DNA of 64,000 nt from Streptomyces collinus Tu 365 (GCF_000444875.1 NC_021985.1:8204170-8268169), one strand, 5' to 3'; positions 9,401 to 17,631 are shown, numbered from the stretch's first letter. Notes: generated from the sequence alone by a model not told the origin. A program made the numbers and translations.

Positions 9401-11383
9401 GACGCGCATGCCAAGAACGCGGCGGCCGAGGCCCAGGCCGCCAAGGAACTCGCCGACCAGGCCAAGGGCGACGCGAAGGAGGCGTACCAGCACGCGGCCA
9501 ATGCCGCCCAGTACGCGTCCGACGCCCGCACCTATTCCAAGGAGGCGCTGGGCTACGCGGCCGACGCGGCCAAGGCGGCATCCAAGGCCGCCGACTCACT
9601 GGCCCGCACCGTTCAGTACGACAAGCAGGCCGGCGAGGACGCGGCTGCCGCCGACAAGGCGGCCGGCAACGCAGAGGGCTACGCCAAGGACGCCCGCGAC
9701 TCGGCCGACGCCGCCGAACTCGACGCGGCCGCGGCCCGCTCCGCGGCGTCCCAGGCCGAACAGGATGCCAAGGACGCCCGCGCGGCGGCCACCCGCGCCG
9801 ACGCCGCAGCCACCGAGGCCGAACAGGCCGCCAAGGACGCCGACAAGTACGCCAAGGAGGCTCAGGCGGCCGCCGACCGGGCAGAGAAGGCGGAGGCCGA
9901 TAAACGACGCTCCCAGGGGTCCGGCACAGGCATTCCCGGCGTGTTCGCCGTGCCCGATGAGTCCACCGTCGAGATCGTCAACTCCAAGCAGATCGGCACC
10001 TGCCCGGGAATGCCGCAAGCAGCCCTCAAGGGCTGCGACGCGGCGTACGACCTCGTCGTCACCTACGACGCCGACTTCTACCTGTGCACGGATGACGACG
10101 CGCAGGCCACAGCGGACGGCTGCCCGAAGTCGGCATGGCAGTTCCTTAAGCGGGCGACCTTGAAGAACGTCCCGATCGACAACTGGCAGCACCACTTCTC
10201 CGGCAAGGACATCGTCCGCGCCGGATGGCAGAGCCTTTTCGGAGACGTGGCAGGATCGATCCTCTTCTCGTTTTTCGCCGACGACATGATGGACTGCCTC
10301 CACGGCAGTGCCAGCGGCTGCGCCTGGAGCCTCGCCAACTATCTCCCGCTCGAGAAGCCTCTGGCCGCACTCGCCGACGCCGTCAGGACAGTGAACGCCT
10401 CCATGCGCACCGGCATCGGAGTCGCCGACGCGCTGAAGGCGCTGCGCACGCTGCACATGGACGCGGACGCGCTGGCAGGTATCGAGCGGTCGGCGAGACT
10501 CACCGAGGAGATGCGGACCGCCTGCCGGACCAACAGTTTCCCCGGTGCCACCGAAGTGCTCATGGCGGACGGGTCACACCGGCCCATCAGCCAGGTGGGT
10601 GTGGGGGACCTCGTCAGGTCCATGAACCCGGCCACCGGCCAGTTGCGGACCCGAGAGGTCACCGACACCTTCAAGCACGACACCCGGCGGCTGGTGGACA
10701 TCACCGTTGCCGGCGGGGGGAAGCTAACCAGCACCGCCGGCCACAGGTTCTACGTGGTGGAACGCGGGTGGACGCTTGTCTCAGACCTGCATGTGGGGGA
10801 CCGGCTGCGCACCCCGGACGGTTCCATCCGCCGGGTGACCGCCCTCCTCGACCGCCCGGACCTGTCTCCGCGTACGGTGTACGACCTCACGGTCGGTGAT
10901 CTGCACACGTTCTTCGTGCTCGCGGGCGCCACCCCGGTCCTCGTCCACAACTGCAAGGTCGCCCTGGGGTGGCAGAACAAGGGGGCACTCGACGAGTGGG
11001 CCAAGCTCCCCGAGAACAAGTTCACCACCTTCTCCAACGTGTCCCCGCAGGATTTCGCCCGGTTGGCGGAAATGGCTGTCGCCGACCCGAGCGTCACGTT
11101 GCACGTCAACATGACTGGGCTGAGTGACCTCGGAGGCTTCATGGAAGCCGCCAAGCGCGGCTTGAGGGCGGGTGAGGCCGGGCATGCCACGGACTACGAG
11201 ATGTCCATGATCGCGAGAGCTGTCGCCAACGGCCAACGCCCATGGGATTCCGTGAAGTTCTACTCCCCGTCGGGCCCCAACGGCGCAATGCGACTGGACC
11301 CGCCGACTGAGATGCCGGACCTGTCGGTGCTGGGGAAACTGGACCCTGTAAAGGGTTCGGTCATCGGATACTGCCACTGCTGA
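6446..11383 (+). CDS. Secreted polymorphic toxin: ricin lectin, Ala-rich coiled coil, HINT, C-terminal toxin
   Basis: 1645 residues from a GTG with an AAAGGGA ribosome site. Residues 1-40 form a signal/anchor segment. 50-350: an acidic helical region. 371-500: a ricin-B-type beta-trefoil lectin with repeated CLDV and Q-x-W-like motifs, for binding carbohydrate. 510-1155: an extremely Ala/Lys/Asp/Glu-rich coiled coil, probably a long stalk. 1158-1350: a Cys-containing domain with a hydrophobic patch. 1360-1503: a HINT autoprocessing domain starting at Cys1360 (NSFPGATEVLMADGS) and ending VLVHNC. 1504-1645: a toxin domain of 142 residues that I cannot assign, with the motif DYEMSMIARAVANGQRPWDS and an end in CHC. 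In this class HINT cleavage releases the toxin. The next gene is probably its immunity protein. Confidence 0.9.
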   Translation: MHPKPWFRMPGTRRAGKFTSAVTSVAALAVVAGMAVQPGLTRLGVEPVADSYPWYEDTAAEQLRQDECLMADVLRLGGPTMATTAQDALNQPADKLHTLADRKHWDQTPLAVAYKKDRDAASKQADDLESQRSAWAKPLDGLATPGGFTVTDFHWPPDGEQSFYNQTGLSKWVADRFWQKDDDFYQDATPEADAKTLKAVDDLGTPLYGTDPDPAGTTQAEWNRVLAEHDAFRWMHGGPATNAGADDARLFLSSGGFPRSAPQPGTPEYRIAVEDVKSRFTACGWRDPLDPDNVLGDITATAADEWQQEVASQAVQRNQILGANKDSVDALAKGAKALSDMLGHSWVADHLTRWQDYWLPGGLGWVGDSPTVIEVHAAKGKCLDVQGGKKDNGTPVQVYTCNGSAAQKWVLYGSEDSLHLQNVNAFKCLDVAGNNTANGTKIQISSCKDSPSQIWASELRGATSLKNTGTGKCLDMHTFDNGNDAKLYTCNGTDAQQFDIKPTGHDGTDKLDYPDKAQFDKAKSGVAAAQAGAKKQLAVLKAQLAVAQKAATTSDSAVQAAYGIADTSGAPRGRGLLVGQQKAQVTKGAVAALQALVKAGETAEAATRASAGDSETIAQRGLAQAAQAKAEFRKEAAKTAELQAKAAADAAKVHRDNAKKDKETAEAKLSDALKAEGDAKAAAADAHAKRLAAEAEEKTAKAEKENAAAKRAEAADHRKNAESEATKAKDAKDKAETAEKTAEDRRDDAVKASDHAKDMRDDAWDAEQKADAARAKADAKDAYADSLDSGDAADAARAAANDADKAADDAEAAATKARSEADAATQAAADADAAATRAEAAAKRARSDADAAQADKLKADAAVKTATSAVADAIKASQDASAEAKTAVKLADEAEQHAKDAKTQADAANTEAGKALAAAAKAAGFAHVTAQAAVDASKAAKQVAAPANDAVQLGSAYVDADSAAGLVVLTGQASKTIADQQQAVADAHAKNAAAEAQAAKELADQAKGDAKEAYQHAANAAQYASDARTYSKEALGYAADAAKAASKAADSLARTVQYDKQAGEDAAAADKAAGNAEGYAKDARDSADAAELDAAAARSAASQAEQDAKDARAAATRADAAATEAEQAAKDADKYAKEAQAAADRAEKAEADKRRSQGSGTGIPGVFAVPDESTVEIVNSKQIGTCPGMPQAALKGCDAAYDLVVTYDADFYLCTDDDAQATADGCPKSAWQFLKRATLKNVPIDNWQHHFSGKDIVRAGWQSLFGDVAGSILFSFFADDMMDCLHGSASGCAWSLANYLPLEKPLAALADAVRTVNASMRTGIGVADALKALRTLHMDADALAGIERSARLTEEMRTACRTNSFPGATEVLMADGSHRPISQVGVGDLVRSMNPATGQLRTREVTDTFKHDTRRLVDITVAGGGKLTSTAGHRFYVVERGWTLVSDLHVGDRLRTPDGSIRRVTALLDRPDLSPRTVYDLTVGDLHTFFVLAGATPVLVHNCKVALGWQNKGALDEWAKLPENKFTTFSNVSPQDFARLAEMAVADPSVTLHVNMTGLSDLGGFMEAAKRGLRAGEAGHATDYEMSMIARAVANGQRPWDSVKFYSPSGPNGAMRLDPPTEMPDLSVLGKLDPVKGSVIGYCHC

Positions 11384-11397
11384 GGGACACGAAGAAC

Positions 11398-12057
11398 ATG
11401 AGCAACCCCGGGAAAGACCTGTACCCGGACGTGACCGCCTCGGGCGGCCTGGCTCTGGCCATGAAAGAGGCGGCGACGTCACGCGGATGCGACATCGGGC
11501 TCGCGCCCTGGGCGGTCGACGACTTCACCATCGAAACAGCGAGGGGTTTCGTGTCGGTTGGTGCCGCGACCGGGGAACGCCTCTTCCGTTTGACCGTCCA
11601 CATCCCCGGGTTCACCTGGCACATCGGCTCAACAGATGATCTCGGGCAGCTCGTGGAGGCCATCGCCGCGTGGCGCGATGGCATGGCGTTCGACGAGTTG
11701 GCGGAAACGTTCGAGTTCATGACACTCGACGAGTTCGTCAGGGCACTCGAGAACGGAGAGCCGACCTCTTCGCAGTGGTCCGACCTTCTGTCGTCCGAAT
11801 TCCACCGACCGCGCTGGAACCTGTTGCGCCGCCTCCGTGCGGATGAGGAACTGCGGAACACGTTCCCGACGATCACGCACGGTGCCGTGCGCCTGCGTGT
11901 TGATGCGATGGACGGAACGAGCCGTCAGGTTCTAGTGCACGAGGTGGACAGGGAACGATATGAGGTCAGGCGCGTCGGGGTGCCCGGGGACGACTGGACC
12001 GAGGTTCCGACCGGTGACCTGATCGCCTGCTTGCGAGCTGCCTTGCACGAGGAGTGA
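11398..12057 (+). CDS. Probable immunity protein (DUF6193-like)
   Basis: 219 residues, starting 14 bases after the toxin gene, same strand, and followed by a terminator. The N-terminal half (YPDVTASGGLALAMKEAA, then FTWHIGSTDDLGQLVEAIAAW) and a C-terminal small strand/helix segment match the layout of the DUF6193 family as I know it. Cytoplasmic, with no signal peptide or membrane helix. Position directly behind a toxin with a variable tip is what makes the immunity role likely; the sequence alone does not prove it. Confidence 0.7.
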   Translation: MSNPGKDLYPDVTASGGLALAMKEAATSRGCDIGLAPWAVDDFTIETARGFVSVGAATGERLFRLTVHIPGFTWHIGSTDDLGQLVEAIAAWRDGMAFDELAETFEFMTLDEFVRALENGEPTSSQWSDLLSSEFHRPRWNLLRRLRADEELRNTFPTITHGAVRLRVDAMDGTSRQVLVHEVDRERYEVRRVGVPGDDWTEVPTGDLIACLRAALHEE

Positions 12058-12077
12058 TCTCGGGGGACCGGACGCCG

Positions 12078-12106
12078 AACCCCGCCAGGTGGTCCCTGGC
12101 GGGGTT
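12078..12106 (+). terminator. Terminator of the toxin-immunity operon
   Basis: A perfect 12-bp inverted repeat (12078-12089 and 12095-12106, AACCCCGCCAGG/CCTGGCGGGGTT) with a 5-base loop and a short T run after it, 20 bases past the immunity stop codon. Confidence 0.85.
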
Positions 12107-12234
12107 TCCTCATGCGTGAGCCACCAGTGAGCCCGGATTCGACACCTCCACCCTGGTCGTCATGCCGGGACGTGCGCTTGGATGACCCACGTGGACCACT
12201 TCACGCGGACAGCGCCCAAAGCCGCCAGCCGCTC

Positions 12235-12382
12235 ACCGTCCACACCACCGCAATCCTGCTCGCCTTCGGCGCTGACCCAGAACTGCGCGATCCGGCCGGG
12301 CACACGTCCCCTGGACGTGGCCGAGGAGTACGACCACCAGCCGGCGATCAAGCTGTTGACCCCGCACATCGGGCGGCGCTGA
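12235..12382 (+). pseudogene. Ankyrin-repeat remnant
   Basis: TTAILLAFGADPELRDPAGHT in one frame is followed, one frame over, by PLDVAEEYDHQPAIKLL and HIGRR-stop. Joined, they give a textbook ankyrin repeat (GADPxLRDxxGHTPLDVA). A single-base frameshift near 12300 and the lack of upstream repeats mark it as dead. Confidence 0.6.
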
Positions 12383-12630
12383 ACGTTCCGCACGGCGGGA
12401 CGCCATGCCCCATGCCCTGCTTCGCGCTCCCTTGCGACGGAACGGTCCGGCCGCCGGGCTCTTGCGGCCCGACGGTGGCGAAGCATGCTGCGGCCAGCCG
12501 CCGCCATCGGCGCCCGGCCACCGCCGCCGCCGAGCAGAAGGTCCCCCTGAGCGACGCATCCACCCGTGCCCCGGATGACTTCGGCACCTGGCTGAGCGAG
12601 CGAGGACCGGATGCCTACGCGCTGGCCTGA

Positions 12631-13272
12631 GTGAGCGAAGGGGCAGGTGCCGTCGGCGGGGAAGGTGCCCCGGTACCCACGGTGGGGGATAGCGGGATCG
12701 CCGGCCCCGGCGCCGATCTGACCCGCATGACGCTGCACGAGGTCACCCACGGCCGGCGCGAGACCCTGCACCGGTGGCTTCAACTCGACGACGGACACAA
12801 CCTGCTGGCCATCGCCAGCGCCCCGGCGGGTGTCCTGCGTGAACACACCCCCGGGGAACTGGCGGCCGAGCTCCGACAGGCCCCGGACACCGACGACGCC
12901 CGTCTCACCGACGAACTGGCCGGCTGGCTGTAGCGCCGCTACGCCGACGCACCCCAGGGCCTGGACCTCGGATGGATCGCCGCGGCCGCCGCCTGGTCCT
13001 GTCACATGCGCGCGCTCACCGGCTATCCGCCGTCCTCAGTCCTGGGGGCGTGCCTGGAGCGTGCCGACGAAGACGACGAGGCCATCGAGGACCTCGTTGA
13101 GCAACAAAGCTGCGGTCAGGGCAGCAGTCTCGCTTCCGCAACAGGCCGAAGCCGGCCCGGCGACGCTTCCTGGGTCTGGACCATCCACGGGACCAGCGGG
13201 TCCTCTCGAAGGTCGGTGGCGGGGGAGACGTTCAAGACGATCACCGTGCTTCAGGTCACCTACCTCGGCTGA
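12631..13272 (+). pseudogene. Hypothetical gene interrupted by an amber codon
   Basis: A GTG-started frame of 100 codons (TRMTLHEVTHGRRETLHRW, then TDELAGWL) ends in TAG at 12931-12933. The same frame then continues with clear coding character (RRYADAPQGLDLGWIAAAA, then RALTGYPPSSVLGACLERAD) to about 13100. One substitution would restore a single acidic helical protein. Family not recognised. The part after 13100 has lost coding bias. Confidence 0.45.
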
Positions 13273-13357
13273 CGTCGAGACGTGCATCTGGTGCGGTTAG
13301 CAGGACGTGCCAGACGAACCGTGCAGCGTCCTGGCCGGCCCGCGCCGACGTGCACGC

Positions 13358-13533
13358 TCAGCCGGTCGGGCCGGGCTCGAAGGTTGGGACGTCGGCGGGC
13401 GACAGGTCCGGGCGCGCCCGGTGCCAACGCGCGGGGTGCCGCCAGCGCCCTGCATTGTCGCGGGCGACGTCGACGCCGATCTCCACCACCAGTTCCGGCA
13501 TCGCGAGGGTGACGTCCAGGCTCTCGGGCCCGG
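13358..13533 (-). pseudogene. C-terminal fragment of an ATP-dependent DNA ligase
   Basis: On the minus strand the frame reads PELVVEIGVDVARDNAGRWR, then HPARWHRARPDLSPADVPTF and a stop at 13358-13360. This is the typical end of the actinobacterial LigC-type ATP-dependent ligase (OB domain strand, W-R-H-P, R-x-D-L-x-P-x-D-V). Only ~55 residues remain, directly behind the TetR stop codon. The adenylation domain is absent. Confidence 0.65.
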
Positions 13534-14145
13534 CTACACCGCGTCCGGGGCGCAGCCGCGCAGCGCGAAGGCGATCACCTCGTCCAGACCGTGCTCGGCG
13601 GCCTCGGGGGGCAGCATCCCAGCCGTCACCAGACCGGCGTAACCGTGCAGGACCGCGAACACCGGGACGCCGACGCGCTCCAGCGGCCCTTCCCGCACCT
13701 CACCCTGCCGCTGCCCCTCCTCGATCCCCGACACCAGCAGCGCGGACCAGCGTTCTGCCGCCGCCCGCAGGGCCTCGGACGCCTCCGGGTCATGCTTGAT
13801 CGAGTACATCAGGTCCAGCAACGCCGCGTTCTCGAGGGCGAAGTCCACATAGGCGCGGACTATGACGTCCAGACGCTGCGCGAACGACGCGCCGGCCCGC
13901 CCGTGCGCCCCCTCGAGCGCCACGGCCAGCCGCTCGAAGCCGGTCAGTGCCAGCGCGTCCAACAATGCCTGCTTGTCCCTGAAGTGACGGCTCGGGGCAG
14001 CGTGGCTGACGCCCAGGTCGCGGGCGAGCTCTCGCAGCGACAGGGCGGCCGGGCCCTTCTCCCTCAGCGTCTCCTCGGCGCGGGTCAGCAACGCGGCGCG
14101 CAAATCTCCGTGGTGGTAGCTGCTTGGGCGGGTGTGCATGGGCAT
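13534..14145 (-). CDS. TetR-family transcriptional regulator
   Basis: 203 residues from ATG 14145 (ATG 14139 is equally possible). The N-terminus has the YHHGDLRAALL signature, then the TetR helix-turn-helix (about 30-52: SLRELARDLGVSHAAPSRHF). The C-terminal ~150 residues are the helical ligand/dimer domain. It is divergent from the SDR gene with under 80 bp between starts, and an inverted repeat sits over the SDR -35 box, so it probably represses the SDR and itself. The frame stays open upstream only because it runs antisense to the SDR. Ligand unknown. Confidence 0.9.
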   Translation of the reverse strand: MPMHTRPSSYHHGDLRAALLTRAEETLREKGPAALSLRELARDLGVSHAAPSRHFRDKQALLDALALTGFERLAVALEGAHGRAGASFAQRLDVIVRAYVDFALENAALLDLMYSIKHDPEASEALRAAAERWSALLVSGIEEGQRQGEVREGPLERVGVPVFAVLHGYAGLVTAGMLPPEAAEHGLDEVIAFALRGCAPDAV

Positions 14146-14180
14146 CAGTGTACCGGCCATGTTTGCCTCGGCTACATTGT

Positions 14181-14214
14181 TGTCATTGACAGCATTGTTG
14201 TCGACGCCTACATT
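14181..14214 (+). promoter_or_regulatory. SDR promoter overlapped by a probable TetR operator
   Basis: TTGACA at 14186-14191 and TACATT at 14209-14214 are separated by exactly 17 bases, a good housekeeping-type promoter ending 7 bases before the ATG, so the transcript may be leaderless. The palindrome TGTCA-T-TGACA (14181-14191) overlaps the -35 box, and CATTGTTGTC occurs twice nearby as a direct repeat. Confidence 0.6.
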
Positions 14215-14221
14215 CGCTGGC

Positions 14222-15145
14222 ATGACTACTCCTTCCCCCACGTGGCACGTGACCGACATCCCTGACCAGACCGGCCGTACCGCGGTCGTCACCGGAGCCA
14301 ACAGCGGACTGGGCCTCGCCACGGTCGAGGCGCTGGCCGGCGCCGGCGCGCACGTCGTGCTCGCCGTACGGGACCCCGAGCGCGGTGCGGCCGCGGCGGC
14401 CCGCGTGCACGGCAGCGTGGAGGTGCGTCGGCTAGATCTCGCCGACCTCGCCTCCGTGCGGGAGTTCGCGGCGGCCTGGCGGGGTGACCTCGATCTGCTC
14501 GTCAACAACGCGGGCGTCATGAACATCCCGGAGTCGGCCACCAAGGACGGCTTCGAGACGCAGTTCGGCACCAACCACCTGGGCCACTTCGCGCTGACGA
14601 ACCTGTTGCTGCCGCACCTCACCGACCGGGTCGTGACCGTCTCCTCCGGCGCCCACCGGATGCCGGGCAACCCCCGCATCCACTTCGACAACCTCAACCT
14701 CACCGGGGAGTACGCCCCCATGAAGGCGTACAGCCAGTCCAAGCTGGCCAACCTGCTGTTCACCCTGGAACTCCAGCGCCGGCTGACCGAGTCGAACTCA
14801 CGGGTGCGCGCCCTCGCCGCGCACCCGGGCTGGGCCGCCACCAACCTCCAGAGCCACGACGGCAGCCCCCTGCGCCGCGCCCTTCTGCTGATCGGCAACC
14901 GCCTCTTCGCCCAGGACAACAGGGCCGGCGCCCTGCCCACCCTGTACGCCGCTGTCCAGGACCTGCCCGGTGCGAGTTACGTCGGCCCGGACGGGCTCGG
15001 TGAGATGCGCGGCGCCCCGACCCTGGTGGGCCGCTCGCCGGCGGCCGCCGACCCGTCGGCCGCCCGTCGCCTGTGGACGGTGTCCGAGGAACTGACCGGT
15101 ATCGCCTTCCCGCTGTCGGCGGTCACCGCCGGGACCCGGCCATGA
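14222..15145 (+). CDS. Short-chain dehydrogenase/reductase
   Basis: 307 residues. A Rossmann fold with the NAD(P)-binding glycine motif TGANSGLG near residue 22, NNAG near residue 96, and the catalytic Y-S-Q-S-K near residue 168, so all SDR signature elements are present. It resembles the retinol dehydrogenase/protochlorophyllide-reductase-like subgroup of oxidoreductases. Soluble NAD(P)H enzyme; substrate unknown. I chose ATG 14222, after the promoter, over the longer frame starting at 14132 because that extension is antisense to the regulator. Control by the divergent TetR gene is likely. Confidence 0.9.
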   Translation: MTTPSPTWHVTDIPDQTGRTAVVTGANSGLGLATVEALAGAGAHVVLAVRDPERGAAAAARVHGSVEVRRLDLADLASVREFAAAWRGDLDLLVNNAGVMNIPESATKDGFETQFGTNHLGHFALTNLLLPHLTDRVVTVSSGAHRMPGNPRIHFDNLNLTGEYAPMKAYSQSKLANLLFTLELQRRLTESNSRVRALAAHPGWAATNLQSHDGSPLRRALLLIGNRLFAQDNRAGALPTLYAAVQDLPGASYVGPDGLGEMRGAPTLVGRSPAAADPSAARRLWTVSEELTGIAFPLSAVTAGTRP

Positions 15146-15243
15146 TCATCCCGCCGCTCGCCGTGCTGGTTGCCCGGGCCTCCGTTTGACCGTAGCGGCG
15201 GGGCGTGTGGGTGTCCGGCTGCGCCGCCGCGGTCGGCTCGTGT

Positions 15244-15431
15244 TCACTCCTGCGGCGGCAGCGACGTGGCAGCCGCGCCACTGTCTGCGCGCGTTGTCGC
15301 GCGGGGCGCCAGGGCTGCCCACGCCGACAGCAGCCCTTCCCAGGCGTCGGGGAGCCCAGCGTCCACGGCCGACCGGTAGGCGGCGCAGGCCTCGGCCGAG
15401 CGCCCCTGTTCCAGGTGCAGGGCGCCGACTA
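15244..15431 (-). pseudogene. TPR-repeat remnant
   Basis: A minus-strand frame reads VGALHLEQGRSAEACAAY, then RSAVDAGLPDAWEGLLSAW before a stop. This is the TPR-like pattern (LGxLxLEQGRxxEAxAAYRxAxDAGxPDAW) seen in Streptomyces regulatory proteins. Stops bound it on both sides, leaving about 60 residues. Confidence 0.45.
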
Positions 15432-15557
15432 TTCAGGATGAAAGAGGTTCAGTAGGGGTGAGGAGGAGCGGCAAAGGTGGCGAAACCTGTAAAGCGATCC
15501 GCGAACTCATCGGCTCGAGCATCTGACAGGCCCGGCAGGCTCCGGCCGGAGCCGACG

Positions 15558-16586
15558 TCATGCCGCCGCGCGCTCGCCGGCCGGCCGGCGGCGCAGTTCG
15601 GGGCGCTGGAGGGCTGGCGGCTGGTAGGCCATGTCGAGCGTGCCGGTGTCGGTGCCGGGCGGCACGACCGCGTCGATTCGGTCCAGCACGTCGTCGGTGA
15701 GGGTGACATCGACGCCCGCGAGCAGGTCGTCCAGGTGTTCCATGGTCCGCGGTCCGAGGAGGGCGGACGTCACGCCCGGGTGGGCGAGCACGAAGCCCAT
15801 CGCGAGATGCGTGAGCGGCAGGCCGGCCTCCTCGGCCAGCGGGATGAGCTGTTCGACCACGTCGAGCCGACGGTCGTCCGTGAGGTGCTGGAAGCCGTAC
15901 CTCGACCGGTGCGTCGCGGCCTCCTGGCCCTTGCGGTACCGCCCCGTCAGCAGACCGCCGCCGAGGGGCGACCAGACCAGGGTGCCCATGCCGAACTCCT
16001 GTGCCGCCGGGAGCACCTCGCGCTCGATGCCCCGGTTCAGGATCGAGTAGACCGGCTGCTCGGTGCGTGGCCGGGCCAGCCCGCGCCGCTCGGCGACCCA
16101 CTGCGCCCTGACGATGTCGGAGGCCGGCAGCGCCGACGTGCCGAAGGTGCGGATCTTGCCGGCCCGCTGCAGATCGGTGAGGGCCGCGAGGGTCTCCTCG
16201 ATGTCCGTGTCGGGGTCCGGGCGGTGGATCTGGTAGATGTCCACGTAGTCGGTGTCGAGGCGGCGCAGCGAGTCCTCCAGCGCGCGCATCAGCCAGCGCC
16301 GGGACGCGCCCTGGTGGTTCGGCTCGTCGCTCATCGGGTTCCGGGCCTTGGTCGCGAGCACGACGTCGGCCCGTCGTCCCTTCAGCGCCCGGCCGACGAT
16401 CTCCTCCGACTCGCCGTGCGCGTACATATCGGCGGTGTCGACGAGATTGATGCCGGCGTCGAGCGCCCGGTGGATGATGCGGACGCAGTCGTCGTGGTCG
16501 GGGTTGCCGAGGGCGCCGAACATCATCGCGCCGAGGGCGTAGGGGCTGACCTTGATCCCGGTCCGGCCGAGGCTGCGGTAGTGCAT
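15558..16586 (-). CDS. Aldo/keto reductase
   Basis: 342 residues from ATG 16586 with a clear GAAGGAGA ribosome site. A TIM-barrel AKR: MHYRSLGRTGIKVSPYALG start, the catalytic Asp/Tyr region NLVDTADMYAHGESEEIVG, Lys in VVLATKA, His in IYQIHRPDP, and the C-terminal cofactor-binding segment. It is close to the YajO/PdxI-like NADPH-dependent AKR group. Full length. Divergent from the AraC-type regulator 106 bp away, which probably controls it. Confidence 0.92.
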   Translation of the reverse strand: MHYRSLGRTGIKVSPYALGAMMFGALGNPDHDDCVRIIHRALDAGINLVDTADMYAHGESEEIVGRALKGRRADVVLATKARNPMSDEPNHQGASRRWLMRALEDSLRRLDTDYVDIYQIHRPDPDTDIEETLAALTDLQRAGKIRTFGTSALPASDIVRAQWVAERRGLARPRTEQPVYSILNRGIEREVLPAAQEFGMGTLVWSPLGGGLLTGRYRKGQEAATHRSRYGFQHLTDDRRLDVVEQLIPLAEEAGLPLTHLAMGFVLAHPGVTSALLGPRTMEHLDDLLAGVDVTLTDDVLDRIDAVVPPGTDTGTLDMAYQPPALQRPELRRRPAGERAAA

Positions 16587-16612
16587 GGGGTCTCCTTCAG
16601 GTCGTCCTGCTG

Positions 16613-16623
16613 TGTCGCTGACA
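16613..16623. promoter_or_regulatory. Candidate operator between AKR and AraC genes
   Basis: Palindrome TGTCGCTGACA in the 106-bp divergent intergenic region. Its position suits an AraC-type site controlling one or both genes. Assignment by position only. Confidence 0.3.
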
Positions 16624-16692
16624 CCAGCCTGTCTGTCGTTCGCCGGACTATGAATCCTTGTCCATCCCGATTTTCTGCGCGAGAGTACGGAC

Positions 16693-17631
16693 ATGGATCC
16701 GGACCGACTCTCCGAGGCACTCGACCTGGTCGAGGTACGCAGCGTGCTGACCGGCGGCGTCGCGGCCCGCGGCGGGTGGTGGGCCCGCGGCCCACTGGCC
16801 GATCCGGTCAAGTTCTTCGCGATGGTGAGCGGGCACGCCCGGCTCACCACCGACGGCGTCGTCGAACCGATCGACCTCGTGGCGGGTGACGTGGCAATCC
16901 TCACCGGGCGCTCGTGGGTGGCCTTCGAGGCCGGCGCGGCGCCGCGCCACGAGATCCAGCCGGAGTCGGACTTCTCCACCGCCCGCTTCGCGGGCTCGGA
17001 CCCTGCCGTCGACGACGTCGTGATCGGCGGGTGCGTCAGCGTGAACGAGGCCGGGCGGACGCTCCTGCTGGAGTCGCTTCCACCGGTGGCCCACATCCGG
17101 TCCTCCACCGCCGGAGATGGGGACCGTCTCCTCGCCGCCCTGCTGCGGCTCTTCGATGAGGCGACCGGCGACCGGCTCGGCTCGGCCTTCGCGATCCGGC
17201 AGTGCGGCCAACTGCTCCTGCTGGAGGTGCTGCGCTGTTACGTCGACCAGACCCCCCTGCCCTCGGGCTGGTTGCGCCTGCTCGTCGACGAGCGCCTGCG
17301 CCCCGCCGTCGACCTGCTCCACGGCCGCCCCGAACACGCATGGGGACTGCAGGAGTTGGCGCGCGCCGCCGCGATGTCCCGGACTACATTCGCGGAGCGG
17401 TTCCGCGAGGCCGCCGGTGTACCGCCGCTCACCTACCTGGGCCGGTGGCGCATGCTGCTGGCCCAGCGCGCGCTGCGGAACGGCGACGCCCGCGTCGCGG
17501 CGCTCGCCGCCGAGCTGGGCTACGGCTCGGAGAGCGCGTTCAGCACGGCGTTCAAGCGTGTTGTCGGGGAGTCGCCGCAGCGCTACCGGACGCGCGTGCG
17601 CCAGGAGGCCGTTCCGATCGCGGGCCGGTGA
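16693..17631 (+). CDS. AraC-family regulator with cupin sensor
   Basis: 312 residues. The N-terminal half is a cupin_6-type sensor (DLVEVRSVLTGGVAARGGWW, then GDVAILTGRSWVAFEAG), and the C-terminal ~100 residues are a double helix-turn-helix with the AraC signature (LARAAAMSRTTFAERFREA, then YGSESAFSTAFKRVVGESP). This cupin_6/AraC layout is common beside oxidoreductase genes, as here with the divergent aldo/keto reductase. Likely a small-molecule-responsive activator of that gene. Inducer unknown. Confidence 0.92.
   Translation: MDPDRLSEALDLVEVRSVLTGGVAARGGWWARGPLADPVKFFAMVSGHARLTTDGVVEPIDLVAGDVAILTGRSWVAFEAGAAPRHEIQPESDFSTARFAGSDPAVDDVVIGGCVSVNEAGRTLLLESLPPVAHIRSSTAGDGDRLLAALLRLFDEATGDRLGSAFAIRQCGQLLLLEVLRCYVDQTPLPSGWLRLLVDERLRPAVDLLHGRPEHAWGLQELARAAAMSRTTFAERFREAAGVPPLTYLGRWRMLLAQRALRNGDARVAALAAELGYGSESAFSTAFKRVVGESPQRYRTRVRQEAVPIAGR

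Noticed and set aside
6305..9493. A 1062-codon minus-strand open frame opposite the toxin gene
   Set aside because: It is Leu/Gly/Arg/Val-rich and mirrors the Ala/Asp-rich stalk of the toxin. A long antisense frame is expected from that codon usage; it has no domains or sensible start.
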